A DNA stretch of 64,000 bases from Leptospira sp. 96542 (GCA_029310945.1 JARJFC010000005.1:62001-126000), one strand, 5' to 3'. Positions 52,227 through 62,930 are shown, counted from the first letter of the stretch. Made by a program: numbers and translations. Notes: generated by a model from the letters alone, not told the origin.

Positions 52227-53758
52227 TTACGCTTTGTTTCTTCCAAAAGTTTCGCTGAAAAATGTACTACCTTAAAAGCCTTTGTTTCTTTAAATTTCGA
52301 AGGTACCAAATTAAAATTGATGTCAAATCTGGATTCCCAAATATGTTTTGGAAACTCATCATTTACAAGTTGGTTGCCTTCCCATTCTAAATATAGAATT
52401 TTCATTTTTTTCCCAACTAACTTATCTTCAACCGACAACCAATCCTCATTCGAATATACGGCTATCTGTGGATATTTCAAATAACTATCACCTATCAAAT
52501 AAGAAAGAGACAACCCTCGATGCACAATGATATCAGGATTAATTTGATCTACCACATCCAAAACAGAATGGTATAATTTTGACTGTGAGGACCAAATTTT
52601 AATCGCTCGTGTATCCGATTTATAAGAAAAATATAGAAAAGGTAGAATAATAATCAAAATCCAGTTGAAAGAAAAACTGCGGGGAATCATCACTCCACCC
52701 CCAATCATCAGCAAATAAATTCCACTTTCATAATACCGCATCCCAAAAATATCAACTCCCGCACGATATGGAGACAATACAGGAAGTAATAAAATGAAGA
52801 CGAAACCAGCAACTAACATTGGCTCTATTTTTCTATTTCTAAAAAAAAGGACTGAGAGCAAAGACAAGAATAAGATCGGATAACCTTTAAATATTCCAAT
52901 CTTAAACTCATTGCCCCAGAGATCTGCAATCCATTCAACATCCAATTTTCTCGGATTACCAGTAGCCATGTCTGTCATTGTATTCAAACCTCGCATACCC
53001 AAGACATGACCATATAATTTATAGTTTAGGATCGAAAAGAAAACAAAAAATATAACGAGAATTAAAAGAGGAAAAATTGATTTTTGGAAAAAACTCACTT
53101 TGTCTTTATAAAAAACAAAATAAACTGCTAAAAAAAACACAAACGCAATGGTCGATTCTGGTCGCAGTTGAAAATTAATGCTCAATGACATTGCGAGAAT
53201 AAAACCAAACGTTTTATGACCGGTTTGTTGGTATTTATAAAAGGAAAATACGGAAAATAAAAAGAAAAAATTTGTAAGCGTAAGTTCAGAATAATCCAAA
53301 CTCGACAAAAAGATGGGAGTGAAAAATTGAATGACAACTACGAACGATAAAATTCTAAAATTTGAGAGTTCAAAATTTTGAAAAATTAAGTCCAAGAGCA
53401 ATGCGCATAAAAAAAAGAATAGGATTGGAATAAACGTTATACAAATTTTACCGAACAATACAACAAATGGAAATTGAATGTATGAAAAAAGTATTGGGTA
53501 TTGAAAAACGCATGAACCATCTTTTAGATGGAAAGCCCATGGATAACCAATAGGAATTTTCTCATTGGAAAACCCAAACGTCTTGGCAGAAAAATAGCAG
53601 CTCGCAGGTGAGTTACCTTCAACAAGATTGTTTATTTGATAATATTTGATTTCTGGATCACTGGCTACAAAAACGCGGGAACCATTCCAATCCAATCGAT
53701 AAATAAACGGAACCAAACAAAGAAGAAAATACAAAGACAACCGTTTATAGAATGTCAT
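52223..53758 (-). CDS. Polytopic membrane protein, GT-C-like
   Basis: 511 residues with about ten to eleven membrane segments. The first loop carries VASDPEIKYY (Asp34), again an acidic residue where GT-C enzymes have one. A ~110-residue soluble C-terminal domain follows. No specific family is recognised. It lies 1 base after the GT2 gene at 53760-54899 and overlaps the next by 4 bases. By context it is a second membrane glycosyltransferase using a lipid-linked sugar. Confidence 0.6.
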   Translation of the reverse strand: MTFYKRLSLYFLLCLVPFIYRLDWNGSRVFVASDPEIKYYQINNLVEGNSPASCYFSAKTFGFSNEKIPIGYPWAFHLKDGSCVFQYPILFSYIQFPFVVLFGKICITFIPILFFFLCALLLDLIFQNFELSNFRILSFVVVIQFFTPIFLSSLDYSELTLTNFFFLFSVFSFYKYQQTGHKTFGFILAMSLSINFQLRPESTIAFVFFLAVYFVFYKDKVSFFQKSIFPLLILVIFFVFFSILNYKLYGHVLGMRGLNTMTDMATGNPRKLDVEWIADLWGNEFKIGIFKGYPILFLSLLSVLFFRNRKIEPMLVAGFVFILLLPVLSPYRAGVDIFGMRYYESGIYLLMIGGGVMIPRSFSFNWILIIILPFLYFSYKSDTRAIKIWSSQSKLYHSVLDVVDQINPDIIVHRGLSLSYLIGDSYLKYPQIAVYSNEDWLSVEDKLVGKKMKILYLEWEGNQLVNDEFPKHIWESRFDINFNLVPSKFKETKAFKVVHFSAKLLEETKRK

Positions 53759-53759
53759 T

Positions 53760-54899
53760 TTAATCTCTTTTTATGATATGGGCTGTCACAGCGTAAAGAC
53801 CGAAAAGCAGCAAACACAAACTCATAGTAGAAGAAACGATAAGCTCCCTTTCAAAATTTATAAATGTAAATTCATTTGATTTCCATTTTAAAAATATTAA
53901 GATAAAACTTACAAAAATAATAATAAAACCACCAATTAGAACAAAGAACAATCGATCCTCCTCTAACTTAAGTATCAAATTATAAAGATTAGAAACACGA
54001 GTTTGTTTTGTTGCAATCAGTAGCCCAGTTCCCCAAAGACTCATTGCCAATACAGAAAGAAAAGATAATAGAACAAGCGAGTGTATGCCAAAAAGATTCA
54101 TACCCAAAACTGTAATCACCTTTCCAAGGATGAGTCCGATGAATAACGGAATCCAGGAAACGAAAAAAAGTGAATAACCAGTGATCTCAAAAAAATGAGG
54201 TGCATAAAACAAAATTCGAAGTAAATGTCTCATCCCATCGCGCCAGGTTTTTAAATGTGGAATTCGACCCTCTTTGTCCGGATACAAGGAAACGGGAACA
54301 TGCGCCATATTTGCACCACCTATCAAAGCCTTGATTAAGAGTTCTGATGCAAACTCCATTCCTTTGCTTTTAATATCCCATTCCAAATATTTAGATTTCA
54401 AAAAACAACGAAAACCGGAATTACTGTCGCGAATCTTAAATTTTTTAGCATATAATAAATTTATGATCCAATTGATTACAGGTGTTCCCAAATATCGATG
54501 CAAAAAAGGCATTGCTCCTTTATGAATATTACCATCTAACCTTGAACCGATGACCATATCGTGTTCCCCAGTTATCAATTTTTTTATCAAAGCAGGTGAT
54601 TCCAAAAAATCGTAAGTGTCATCGGCATCAGCAAAAACGATTATATTTCCTTTAGCATTTTTAATACCGTTGTCTAAGGCAGCGCCGTATCCTTTGAAAG
54701 TTGCATTAGAAACTCGTGCACCCATCTTTTTGGCGATCGAAACTGAACGATCACTACTGCCATTATCAGAGACTAATATTTCGATATCATATTCTTTCGA
54801 ATGATTTTTTTTAACTTGATTTAATTTTTCTAGCACAAATGGCAAAGTTTTTTCCTCATTCAAACAAGGAATAACAAAACTCACAGAAGGTTTTTTCAT
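53760..54899 (-). CDS. GT2 glycosyltransferase with C-terminal membrane domain
   Basis: The N-terminal ~220 residues are a GT-A domain (FVIPCLNEE; metal motif DAD at 91-93; GSRLDG). About four membrane segments follow (about 235-379). This matches polyprenyl-phosphate sugar synthases with extra membrane helices. The product would be a lipid-linked monosaccharide for the neighbouring GT-C-like protein. Length 379. Its start overlaps the stop of the upstream polymerase gene by 4 bases. Confidence 0.85.
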   Translation of the reverse strand: MKKPSVSFVIPCLNEEKTLPFVLEKLNQVKKNHSKEYDIEILVSDNGSSDRSVSIAKKMGARVSNATFKGYGAALDNGIKNAKGNIIVFADADDTYDFLESPALIKKLITGEHDMVIGSRLDGNIHKGAMPFLHRYLGTPVINWIINLLYAKKFKIRDSNSGFRCFLKSKYLEWDIKSKGMEFASELLIKALIGGANMAHVPVSLYPDKEGRIPHLKTWRDGMRHLLRILFYAPHFFEITGYSLFFVSWIPLFIGLILGKVITVLGMNLFGIHSLVLLSFLSVLAMSLWGTGLLIATKQTRVSNLYNLILKLEEDRLFFVLIGGFIIIFVSFILIFLKWKSNEFTFINFERELIVSSTMSLCLLLFGLYAVTAHIIKRD

Positions 54900-56830
54900 A
54901 AATTCTCTCTATAATAAATGGAAAAAGGGTCGTATAATCTTAAAAAATAACTTAAAGGTATTACAAATTCTGAACATTCTTGGTTTTCATTACAATGATC
55001 TATTAGTTTAGAATAACATAATGCAAGATTTGGATATTCATTAAAACAAAACGCGAAGAATTTTTGTTTTTCAACATCGGAAGTAGCGATTGTTCCAGTC
55101 AAAACACGAACTCGATTACTCACCAAAAAATTTTGGAAACCGCTTGGCAATACAACCTGATGATTACCCAATTCAATATTCTTATTTCGATGATACTCAC
55201 TAAAATTATCCGGTGTGACATATTTGGCGTATTTCATAAATACATGTTCATGCAAGGAAGAGCGAATACCAATGATGACGACAAATAATGCGAAAACAAA
55301 AAAAACAAGTTTTTTCAAAACCAAATTTCGATTGGGAAGGAATAAAAAACGGTAACTGGAAGGAAATAAAAAAGTAAACAAGGAAACAAGGAGAAAAAAA
55401 TTACAAAGTTCTAGTGTATTAAAATCAAAAAATTCATGAAAAAGCCAAACAGAAAACAAAACAATAATATACTTATTCTCCTTGGTAGTATCTATGATTA
55501 CATTTTTATATTTAATGATTATAAAAACAACAGAGAACAAAAATAAAAAAGAGCCCAAAATACCAATCGAACTGAATAACTGAAAGTATAAATTATGTGC
55601 AAGAGGATAACCTTGAAAAGTATCTAAATACCCATGAATCATAGCAAAATTCGACTCAGGTAAAAAATCAGCAGAAAAAAAAGGGATTTTGTTTTCGGGA
55701 TAAAATCCATACCCAAACAATGGTTTATTTATAATTGTGGAGAAAAAATAAAAACTCCAAATTGACATTCGAACTGAACTTGTACTTAAATCTGACAACG
55801 ATTTTTCGGATTGCAGAAGAAACAATAGGGCAACTGCTACAGTACTCAAAATAAAAAATGATGACTTAAAATTAAATTTCTTTATATTCGATAATAGCAA
55901 ATAAATGATTATAAATGCAAAAAAGGAAACAATCGAATTGCGAGATACTGTAATGACTAGAAAAAAAACAGAGATTGATACAACGATGTATAAAAATATT
56001 TTATCTTTCCAATTTCGTGAATCAATTAAAAGAATAACACTCGAACTTGCAATTAAAAAAGAATGAGAAGCAAGCAAACTAACAGGAATTAAAAAAACCT
56101 CCTCATGGTAGGCATTCCATTTAAATCCAGTATCTGTCAATAATTTTATGACTAGCCCAATTGCTCCTACCAAAAAAACCAGCATATGATATTTTAAAAG
56201 TAGGACACGCAGACTTTTTTGCCAGGACACTAATAAAACGAAAAACAACAATCCATCAATGAGAATCACAATCCTGACAAAAGCGTGATCATCTGACCAA
56301 TCGCGCACAAGAAGTGTCAACAGCGCCAATAAAACTAGAACTATCTTTTTAGATAAGAAAGGCTCAAAAAGTTTCGAATTGAAGAAACTCAATGCCAAGG
56401 CAATGGAAATGGGGAAAATCGGATAGGCCATAAAATCCGTAAAAGAAAATACGGGTAATACTGCCAAGATTGGCCCAAGAATACTATATGTTTCCTTGGA
56501 TAATTTGTGGTAAGCTAAAGCGAGAACAATAACCCAAAATAATGCGGCAATCTTGATTGCCATTTTTTGCGGTAGGATTTGGATCGGATCATACTCAACT
56601 AACTTAAAAAATACGAAACATGCTAAAATCAGTGTTACAAAAAAATTCAACAGATATCGATAATTACCTCGAATTTCATGTCGTTTGAAAAATAGAACAA
56701 TTATGAATGTAAAAATTCCAAGTCCAAACGAATCAGTTCTGAAATTTTTCTGATTTGAGTGTACAAAAAATTGTATACCCAACCCGAACAAAACGAAACA
56801 ATGTATGATTTCTGGAAGAAATCTATTCAT
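54896..56830 (-). CDS. O-antigen polymerase/ligase-like membrane protein (Wzy/WaaL type)
   Basis: 644 residues with about 12-14 membrane segments and a large periplasmic loop. The loop is followed by YPLAHNLYFQLFSSIGILG (about 405-423), the His-containing motif of the Wzy_C/O-antigen ligase family. Either polymerisation of O-units or ligation to lipid A-core is possible; sequence alone does not separate them. A C-terminal ~110-residue Cys-containing tail (SKLIDHCNENQECSE) is unusual. It follows the GT2 gene at 56836 by 5 bases. Confidence 0.8.
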   Translation of the reverse strand: MNRFLPEIIHCFVLFGLGIQFFVHSNQKNFRTDSFGLGIFTFIIVLFFKRHEIRGNYRYLLNFFVTLILACFVFFKLVEYDPIQILPQKMAIKIAALFWVIVLALAYHKLSKETYSILGPILAVLPVFSFTDFMAYPIFPISIALALSFFNSKLFEPFLSKKIVLVLLALLTLLVRDWSDDHAFVRIVILIDGLLFFVLLVSWQKSLRVLLLKYHMLVFLVGAIGLVIKLLTDTGFKWNAYHEEVFLIPVSLLASHSFLIASSSVILLIDSRNWKDKIFLYIVVSISVFFLVITVSRNSIVSFFAFIIIYLLLSNIKKFNFKSSFFILSTVAVALLFLLQSEKSLSDLSTSSVRMSIWSFYFFSTIINKPLFGYGFYPENKIPFFSADFLPESNFAMIHGYLDTFQGYPLAHNLYFQLFSSIGILGSFLFLFSVVFIIIKYKNVIIDTTKENKYIIVLFSVWLFHEFFDFNTLELCNFFLLVSLFTFLFPSSYRFLFLPNRNLVLKKLVFFVFALFVVIIGIRSSLHEHVFMKYAKYVTPDNFSEYHRNKNIELGNHQVVLPSGFQNFLVSNRVRVLTGTIATSDVEKQKFFAFCFNEYPNLALCYSKLIDHCNENQECSEFVIPLSYFLRLYDPFSIYYRENL

Positions 56831-56835
56831 TCTAT

Positions 56836-57630
56836 TTAGAGCCAGTTTGCAGTTTTTGGGATGTATTTCTCAGGCAGAGTCTTCTTGAAAAAATTTCTTT
56901 TATTCGCAATCAAATTGAAGTAAACAATATGTCGAAGCGCTGCAATTCCATCTTTCCAGGTAATTTTTTTACCTTCCAAATAATTTCGTGGATAATATGA
57001 AATTGGGAATTCTTGCACCCTAATTTTCAATCTAGCAACTTTTGCGGTAATCTCTGGTTCAAATCCAAAACGTTTTGATTCCAATTCAATGTTTTTGATA
57101 ATTTCAGAACGAAAAACTTTATAACAAGTTTCCATATCAGTCAGGTACAAACCACTCAGAAAATTTGATAGTATCGTAAGTAACCTATTGATCAAATAAT
57201 GAAAGGTTCGATGAACCTGGCGGCCATCCTTCTTAAAACGAGAACCGAACACAACATCCGCTTTACTTTTTAAAATTGGTTCTACTAATTTTGGGATCTC
57301 TTCCATATCATATTCAAAATCAGCATCTTGAATGATAATGACATCTCCAGTAGCTTCATCTATACCACGGTGGAGAGCAGCACCCTTACCCTGATTTTTT
57401 TCCTGCACTATGATTTGATATTCCGATCTGAATTTATAAGAGTTTAGGATTTCAAGAGATTTATCCCTAGAAGCATCATCAATAAAAACCAATTCTTTTT
57501 TTACAGATAATTTGATTGAATCAATTTTTTCGAGGAACTCAAGTAAGTGACCGGATTCATTGTAAATGGGAATAATGAGAGAAATTTTTGGATTGGACTT
57601 ATTGTCTTTTTTTAGTTTAGGGGCAGCCAT
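56836..57630 (-). CDS. DPM1-like GT2 glycosyltransferase
   Basis: A 264-residue GT-A enzyme: [20 protein letters not shown], the metal motif DAD (102-104), and the DPM1-family block [10 protein letters not shown]. No membrane helix is seen. Such enzymes often make dolichol/undecaprenyl-phosphate hexoses. It lies between a GT2 gene (68-base gap) and the polymerase gene. Confidence 0.85.
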   Translation of the reverse strand: MAAPKLKKDNKSNPKISLIIPIYNESGHLLEFLEKIDSIKLSVKKELVFIDDASRDKSLEILNSYKFRSEYQIIVQEKNQGKGAALHRGIDEATGDVIIIQDADFEYDMEEIPKLVEPILKSKADVVFGSRFKKDGRQVHRTFHYLINRLLTILSNFLSGLYLTDMETCYKVFRSEIIKNIELESKRFGFEPEITAKVARLKIRVQEFPISYYPRNYLEGKKITWKDGIAALRHIVYFNLIANKRNFFKKTLPEKYIPKTANWL

Positions 57631-57698
57631 ATCGTATTCCTAGGATTAAGTAAATTTGATGAGAAGTCAAGTCTCAAATCTCTAATAAAATTTTGGAT

Positions 57699-58472
57699 TT
57701 AATGTGCTGATTTCAAATTGCGATACTTCCGAATGCCTTTCAAACCATGGACAAAAGTTAAAAAAATTGCATACAATACGGGTAATTTTTCTCTATTTTT
57801 TAACATCCGAAAGTGAGCAATCATAACCTTTTTCTTGTTAGATGTAGCAGCTCCTCTCCTTACCCGGTATTTTGCCATTATATTTGAATTTCCATATGCA
57901 ATTTTTCCGCCACGCAATATATCCAACCAAAGAGCATAGTCATCTCTTAAACTTTTAAGCGAGGGATCAAAATACTTTTTACCAACACTCGGAACATGAT
58001 ACATGGCGGTCAATAATCCAACACGATTGTAGTATAACAAGTCTTTGTATGAATACTGTGTATTTTTCACCATAAATGGTTCGCAAAATTCGACACCAAA
58101 TTCATCAATAATACGATAGGAAGCAAATGAAAATGGTGATTTCTTTTTATCCATAAAATCAACCATTGATTCGAGAAAATTTGGCTCCCAAAGGTCATCT
58201 GCATCCAAAAAAGCGATGTATTCACCTTTTGCTAGTTTGATTCCAGTATTCCGAGTATCAGCAGAACCAGAGTTTTTATCTTTCTGGATAAAATTAATTC
58301 TTACATCTAAGCGAGAAAGTTTTTTTGCAAGATCTGCAGTCTGATCTTTTGAACAATCATCAACTAACAATAATTCCCAATCGGCAAAACTTTGTTTTAA
58401 TAAAGATTGGACAGACTCTTCAAGAAAGGAAACAGCATTGTATGCTGGCATGACCACAGATACTTTCGGCAT
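57699..58472 (-). CDS. GT2 glycosyltransferase
   Basis: A 257-residue GT-A enzyme of the WcaA/RfaG-neighbour type: VSVVMPAYNAVSFLEES, LLVDDCSKDQT, the metal-binding DADD (90-93), and a C-terminal region with CGGK-like loop GGKIAYGNSN. It probably adds one sugar to the O-unit on the cytoplasmic face. The donor cannot be told from sequence; dTDP-rhamnose is plausible because it follows the rml genes. Confidence 0.85.
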   Translation of the reverse strand: MPKVSVVMPAYNAVSFLEESVQSLLKQSFADWELLLVDDCSKDQTADLAKKLSRLDVRINFIQKDKNSGSADTRNTGIKLAKGEYIAFLDADDLWEPNFLESMVDFMDKKKSPFSFASYRIIDEFGVEFCEPFMVKNTQYSYKDLLYYNRVGLLTAMYHVPSVGKKYFDPSLKSLRDDYALWLDILRGGKIAYGNSNIMAKYRVRRGAATSNKKKVMIAHFRMLKNREKLPVLYAIFLTFVHGLKGIRKYRNLKSAH

Positions 58473-58525
58473 ATATAATTTACTAGATTTATAATTGAAC
58501 TTATATTTTAAACAAAAAATGCTAA

Positions 58526-59395
58526 TTAAATTGAATTGGATTTAATCTCAGTAACTAAACTCCGAAGTCGCTCTTTCCAATGCAAATTTTTATATGCAAA
58601 ACCATTTCTAAATTTCTTTTTACTAAGGACGCTATAAGCGGGCCTTTTCGCATCTGTTGGATAATCTTCAGTGGATATCGGTTTTACATTGCAATCAAAA
58701 CCAAATGAGCATACGATTTCGGAAGCAAAATCATACCAACTGGCAACTCCTTCGTTTGAAAAATGAAATATACCTGATTTTTCAGAAACTGCACCTTCTA
58801 AACAAACTTGCGCTAAATCGTAAGCCAAAGTGGGAGTTCCAATTTGGTCATCAACAATACCAAGTTCCGATCGCTCCCTTGCCAATCGAATGATCGTATT
58901 GAAAAAATTTTTTCCAAACCTCGAGTACACCCAGGACGTCCGTATAACTAAGAAATTAGGATCTGTTGCAATCACTAAATCCTCACCTTCAGATTTCGTT
59001 TTACCATAAACCGAAATGGGATTTTTTTTATCATCCTCTGAATAAGGATGCGAAGATTTTCCATCAAAAACAAAGTCAGTAGACACATGAATGAACTTAG
59101 CTCCAATTGACTTCGCAAAATTTGCCATTTTTTTTACGCTCATTACGTTGATTTGATACGCGTTTTGAAAATCATTTTCCGCTTTATCCACCGCAGTGTA
59201 AGCTGCAGCGTTTATAATCGCATGGATATTTGTATGATTGTTTTGTAAAAAATAATTATCTACACCAGAAGCCGAAGAAAGATCCAACTGATTCCTTTCT
59301 AAAAACTCAAATTGATAATTTTTGTTTAACTCAGATATAACTTTGAGTTCATTACCTAATTGCCCAGTGGAGCCGATTACTAAAATTTTTCTCAT
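58526..59395 (-). CDS. rfbD: dTDP-4-dehydrorhamnose reductase
   Basis: RfbD (RmlD) makes dTDP-L-rhamnose using NAD(P)H, the last step of the pathway. It has GSTGQLGNEL at the N-terminus, the conserved AAYTAVDKAE, STDFVFDG, the YGKTK Tyr-Lys pair and the late IGTPTLAYDLA. Length 289 is normal. It follows rfbA by 28 bases, so all four rhamnose genes are together. Confidence 0.95.
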   Translation of the reverse strand: MRKILVIGSTGQLGNELKVISELNKNYQFEFLERNQLDLSSASGVDNYFLQNNHTNIHAIINAAAYTAVDKAENDFQNAYQINVMSVKKMANFAKSIGAKFIHVSTDFVFDGKSSHPYSEDDKKNPISVYGKTKSEGEDLVIATDPNFLVIRTSWVYSRFGKNFFNTIIRLARERSELGIVDDQIGTPTLAYDLAQVCLEGAVSEKSGIFHFSNEGVASWYDFASEIVCSFGFDCNVKPISTEDYPTDAKRPAYSVLSKKKFRNGFAYKNLHWKERLRSLVTEIKSNSI

Positions 59396-59423
59396 TTTTG
59401 CCGGTTCTTTGATTCAAATACAC

Positions 59424-60302
59424 TCAATAAATTGTTTCTCTCATAATACGAAGTAAATATTGACCATATCCATTTTTTTTAAGAGGCTCGGCCAATTTTT
59501 CTAAATCAGATTTAGAAATATAAGATTTACGAAATGCTATTTCTTCAGGGCAAGCAATCTTTAAACCTTGCCTGCGCTCAACCGTCTCTACAAAAGTCGA
59601 AGCTTCTAGTAGCGATTCATGAGTTCCCGTGTCTAACCATGCATACCCTCGTCCCATTAGCTGAACATCTAAGATTCCTTTTTCCAAATAGATTTTATTT
59701 AAATCGGTAATTTCTAATTCTCCCCTTTTTGACGGTTTCACTAATTTAGCATATTCAACAACTTTCTCATCATAAAAATACAAACCTGTCACCGCATAAC
59801 TACTCTTTGGTTCCAGCGGTTTCTCTTCAATTGAAATTGCACGCCTTTCATTGTCGAACTCTACAACTCCGTATCTTTCAGGATCGTTCACATGATAAGC
59901 AAAAACAGTTGCACCCATTTTTTTCTGCACCGCATCATTTAGTTGTTCTTCCATACCATGGCCAAAAAAAATATTATCTCCCAAAATCAATGCACAGGGT
60001 TCACCTCCATTGAGAAATGATTCTCCAATTAGGAAGGCCTGCGCAAGTCCATCCGGAGAAGGTTGTACAGCATATTGCAGAGAGATGCCCCATTGTGCAC
60101 CATCACCTAACATCTCTCTAAATAATGGCGTTGATTCTGGTGTTGAAATAATTAAAATTTCTTTAATTCCAGCGAGCATCAAAGTGCTCAACGGATAATA
60201 AATCATAGGTTTGTCATAAATTGGTAAAAGCTGTTTACTAACAACCTTAGTGATCGGATACAAACGAGTTCCAGAACCACCAGCTAAAATGATACCTTTC
60301 AT
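59424..60302 (-). CDS. rfbA: Glucose-1-phosphate thymidylyltransferase
   Basis: RfbA (RmlA) joins dTTP and glucose-1-phosphate to form dTDP-glucose. It has the nucleotide-binding loop [44 protein letters not shown] and the EKPLEPKS segment. Length 292 is normal. It starts two bases after the rfbB stop. Confidence 0.96.
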   Translation of the reverse strand: MKGIILAGGSGTRLYPITKVVSKQLLPIYDKPMIYYPLSTLMLAGIKEILIISTPESTPLFREMLGDGAQWGISLQYAVQPSPDGLAQAFLIGESFLNGGEPCALILGDNIFFGHGMEEQLNDAVQKKMGATVFAYHVNDPERYGVVEFDNERRAISIEEKPLEPKSSYAVTGLYFYDEKVVEYAKLVKPSKRGELEITDLNKIYLEKGILDVQLMGRGYAWLDTGTHESLLEASTFVETVERRQGLKIACPEEIAFRKSYISKSDLEKLAEPLKKNGYGQYLLRIMRETIY

Positions 60303-60304
60303 AA

Positions 60305-61360
60305 TTAATTCAACCCTTGGTATTGTAACTCATAGTATTTGTTATACTCACCAGATAAAATATCTTGCCACCAAGTTTTATTTTCCAAAAACCAATCGAT
60401 TGTCTCCTCAATTGCATCCTCAAATTTATACTTCGGTTTCCAACCTAAATCATTTTCTAATTTCAATGGATCGATAGCATATCTAAAATCATGTCCAGGA
60501 CGATCTTTTACAAACTGAATAAGCTTTTTATGAGGAGCACCTTCAGGATGTTTGGTATCCATTAGTTCACAAATAATATTAACAATTTCTAAATTGTTTT
60601 TTTCATTTCGTGTACCAACATTATAGGATTCTCCCAATTTTCCCTCTCGCATAACAAGATCAATAGCTAAACAATGATCCTTAACGTACAGCCAATCCCT
60701 TATGTTCTCACCAGTTCCATAAACCGGTAAAGGTTTTCCTTGGAGACAATTTAAGATCATTAGAGGTATGAGTTTTTCCGGAAAATGAAACGGACCGTAA
60801 TTATTGGAACAATTTGTCGTAATCACTGGCAAACCATATGTATGAAAATAGGCTCGCACCAAATGGTCAGACCCAGCTTTCGAAGCTGAATAAGGTGAGT
60901 TAGGTGCATATGGCGTGGTTTCTGTAAATGCTCCGCTAAAACCCAATGATCCAAACACCTCATCAGTAGAAACATGCAGGAAAACTTTTAGACTATTTTT
61001 AGAATGTACTACTCTTGCATATTCTAATAAATTGAAAGTTCCAAACAAATTTGTTTTTACGAATTCTTCTGGTCCCGAAATGGACCTGTCAACGTGGGAT
61101 TCCGCTGCAAAGTGAGCAATTTCATTAAACGAAACTTTATCCAAAGATTCAAAAAGATTTTTTTTGTCTGTAATATCCAACTTAAGGAATTGGAATCTTT
61201 TGTCATTCTTCCATTTATCTAAATTTTTCAAATTTCCTGCATACGTTAATTTATCGACCACTACGATTGAAACATCATTAGTCGATTCAAGTATTGTGTG
61301 AACAAAATTAGAACCGATAAAACCAGCGCCGCCTGTAACAAGAATTTTCCGTTGATTCAT
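60305..61360 (-). CDS. rfbB: dTDP-glucose 4,6-dehydratase
   Basis: RfbB (RmlB) converts dTDP-glucose to dTDP-4-keto-6-deoxyglucose with bound NAD. It has [11 protein letters not shown] (about 9-19), [21 protein letters not shown] with the catalytic acid pair, and [10 protein letters not shown]. Length 351 is normal. It lies 70 bases after rfbC. Confidence 0.96.
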   Translation of the reverse strand: MNQRKILVTGGAGFIGSNFVHTILESTNDVSIVVVDKLTYAGNLKNLDKWKNDKRFQFLKLDITDKKNLFESLDKVSFNEIAHFAAESHVDRSISGPEEFVKTNLFGTFNLLEYARVVHSKNSLKVFLHVSTDEVFGSLGFSGAFTETTPYAPNSPYSASKAGSDHLVRAYFHTYGLPVITTNCSNNYGPFHFPEKLIPLMILNCLQGKPLPVYGTGENIRDWLYVKDHCLAIDLVMREGKLGESYNVGTRNEKNNLEIVNIICELMDTKHPEGAPHKKLIQFVKDRPGHDFRYAIDPLKLENDLGWKPKYKFEDAIEETIDWFLENKTWWQDILSGEYNKYYELQYQGLN

Positions 61361-61430
61361 ATTAGGTGTAGAGCTTCCTTAATCTCATAAGTTTTCGTAT
61401 ATTATTAAATCTTGTTTTTGCTTAAAAAAA

Positions 61431-61979
61431 TCAAAATGGATTAGAAAAATTTGCGAAGGAAGGCAATACCCTATCCTTTTCGGATAAGATACAATCTTTT
61501 TCACTAATTCCCCAATTGATATCCAAATGAGGATCATTGAATAAAATTCCGCCCTCAGTTTCTTTTGAGTATTCATTCGTAACTTTATATAAAAATTCAG
61601 TGTTGTCTTCCAAAGTTAAAAACCCATGCGCAAAACCTGGCGGAACCCAAAAAATTTCATGATTCTTTTCTGTTAATGTCACTGAAACATGTTGTCCATA
61701 AGTTACTGAGTTTTTACGAATATCAACAGCCACATCCAAAACAGAACCTTTCACAACTCTTACGAGTTTTCCTTGTTCCATCGGAGGAGCCTGAAAATGA
61801 AGACCCCTGAGCACATTTTTATTAGATTTAGAATGATTATCTTGTTTGAACAATTCTGGTATGCCAAATTCTTTATACTGAGATGCCTTAAATGACTCTA
61901 AAAAGAATCCTCTATCATCACCGTGGACTTGTGGGAAAATGAGCACAGGCCCATCAATGGAAAATGTTTTTGTTTTCAT
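61431..61979 (-). CDS. rfbC: dTDP-4-dehydrorhamnose 3,5-epimerase
   Basis: RfbC (RmlC) is a cupin enzyme acting after RfbB. It has DDRGFFLESF, the catalytic His in LRGLHFQ, VAVDIRKNS, FAHGFLTLED and a Tyr in the YKVTNEYSKE segment. Length 182 is normal. It is the first gene of the long minus-strand polysaccharide transcript. A candidate promoter lies at 62018-62046, and no clear Shine-Dalgarno is seen. Confidence 0.95.
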   Translation of the reverse strand: MKTKTFSIDGPVLIFPQVHGDDRGFFLESFKASQYKEFGIPELFKQDNHSKSNKNVLRGLHFQAPPMEQGKLVRVVKGSVLDVAVDIRKNSVTYGQHVSVTLTEKNHEIFWVPPGFAHGFLTLEDNTEFLYKVTNEYSKETEGGILFNDPHLDINWGISEKDCILSEKDRVLPSFANFSNPF

Positions 61980-62017
61980 GTATGGAAATAAATTAAATTT
62001 TTATGAACCCTAAATGC

Positions 62018-62046
62018 AGAATCTTTACAATTGGAAAGAATGTCAA
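62018..62046 (-). promoter_or_regulatory. Candidate promoter for the rfbCBAD-glycosyltransferase operon
   Basis: On the minus strand, a consensus TTGACA (62041-62046) is followed after 17 bases by GATTCT (62018-62023), about 39 bases before the rfbC ATG. The -35 is perfect and the -10 is weak. Confidence 0.45.
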
Positions 62047-62192
62047 TAGAAGAAAAGTCGTAACGAAAAACCAAACGATGAGTCTTAAAATCAACTCATA
62101 CTACTTTGTAAATTTTCAGCTTTTATCGCCATAAAAAGTTAGTAAAAAAAGATATTCACTCGAAAATTGATTTATAGGCGGTATGCATTTTG

Positions 62193-62930
62193 ATGAAGCC
62201 AAAAATTTCAGTTTGTATGGCAACTTTCAATGGTGAAAAGTTCATAAGAGAGCAGCTTAACTCTATTTTACCACAACTAACAGAATCAGATGAACTTGTC
62301 ATTTCCGATGACTCATCCACAGATGGAACAGAAAAAATTTTGAATGAATACGCATCAAAAGATAAGCGAATTCGTTTGTTCCTAAATCAGAAATTCAGAG
62401 ATCCGATAAAGAATTTCCAAAATGCACTAACATACGCTAGTGGTGACTATATCTATCTAACAGACCAGGACGATGTTTGGCTAAAGGATAAGGTAAAAAA
62501 AATAAATGAGGTCTTGGAGAGTTCTGACTTAGTTTTGCACGATTCCATAGTAACAGACGAAAACCTCAACTGCACAGATCCTTCTTTTTTTAAAATGTTC
62601 GGATCCAAAAAAGGGATTTTAAATAATATCATCCGTAGTTCCTATTATGGTTCTTGCATGGCATTTAGGAAACGAATTTTGGATCACGCCCTACCCTTTC
62701 CCGAAACCAAGGAAATTGGCCAGGATTTATGGTTGGGCTTGGTTGCTGAGTTAATCGGCAAGGTTACTTTAATCAATACCCCTTACATCTACTATAGACG
62801 GCATCAGAATACATTTACCTTGCGAGGGTTAGGTGGGACAAAAAGAAATATATTTCAGATTTTAAGAGGAAGAATCATCATGTTTTATGAACTTTCAAAA
62901 TTTTTGATTCGGTATAAAAAAGACAATTGA
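62193..62930 (+). CDS. GT2 glycosyltransferase (rhamnosyltransferase-like)
   Basis: A 245-residue GT-A enzyme: ISVCMATFNGEKFIREQL, ISDDSSTDGT, the metal motif DQDD (91-94) followed by VWLKDK, and GQDLWLG late in the sequence. This pattern is common in WbbL/RfbF-type rhamnosyltransferases. Its position next to the rhamnose pathway fits, but the donor is not proven. A TTG one codon upstream (62190) is possible; the ATG at 62193 is preferred. It is divergent from rfbC and convergent with glf. Confidence 0.88.
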   Translation: MKPKISVCMATFNGEKFIREQLNSILPQLTESDELVISDDSSTDGTEKILNEYASKDKRIRLFLNQKFRDPIKNFQNALTYASGDYIYLTDQDDVWLKDKVKKINEVLESSDLVLHDSIVTDENLNCTDPSFFKMFGSKKGILNNIIRSSYYGSCMAFRKRILDHALPFPETKEIGQDLWLGLVAELIGKVTLINTPYIYYRRHQNTFTLRGLGGTKRNIFQILRGRIIMFYELSKFLIRYKKDN

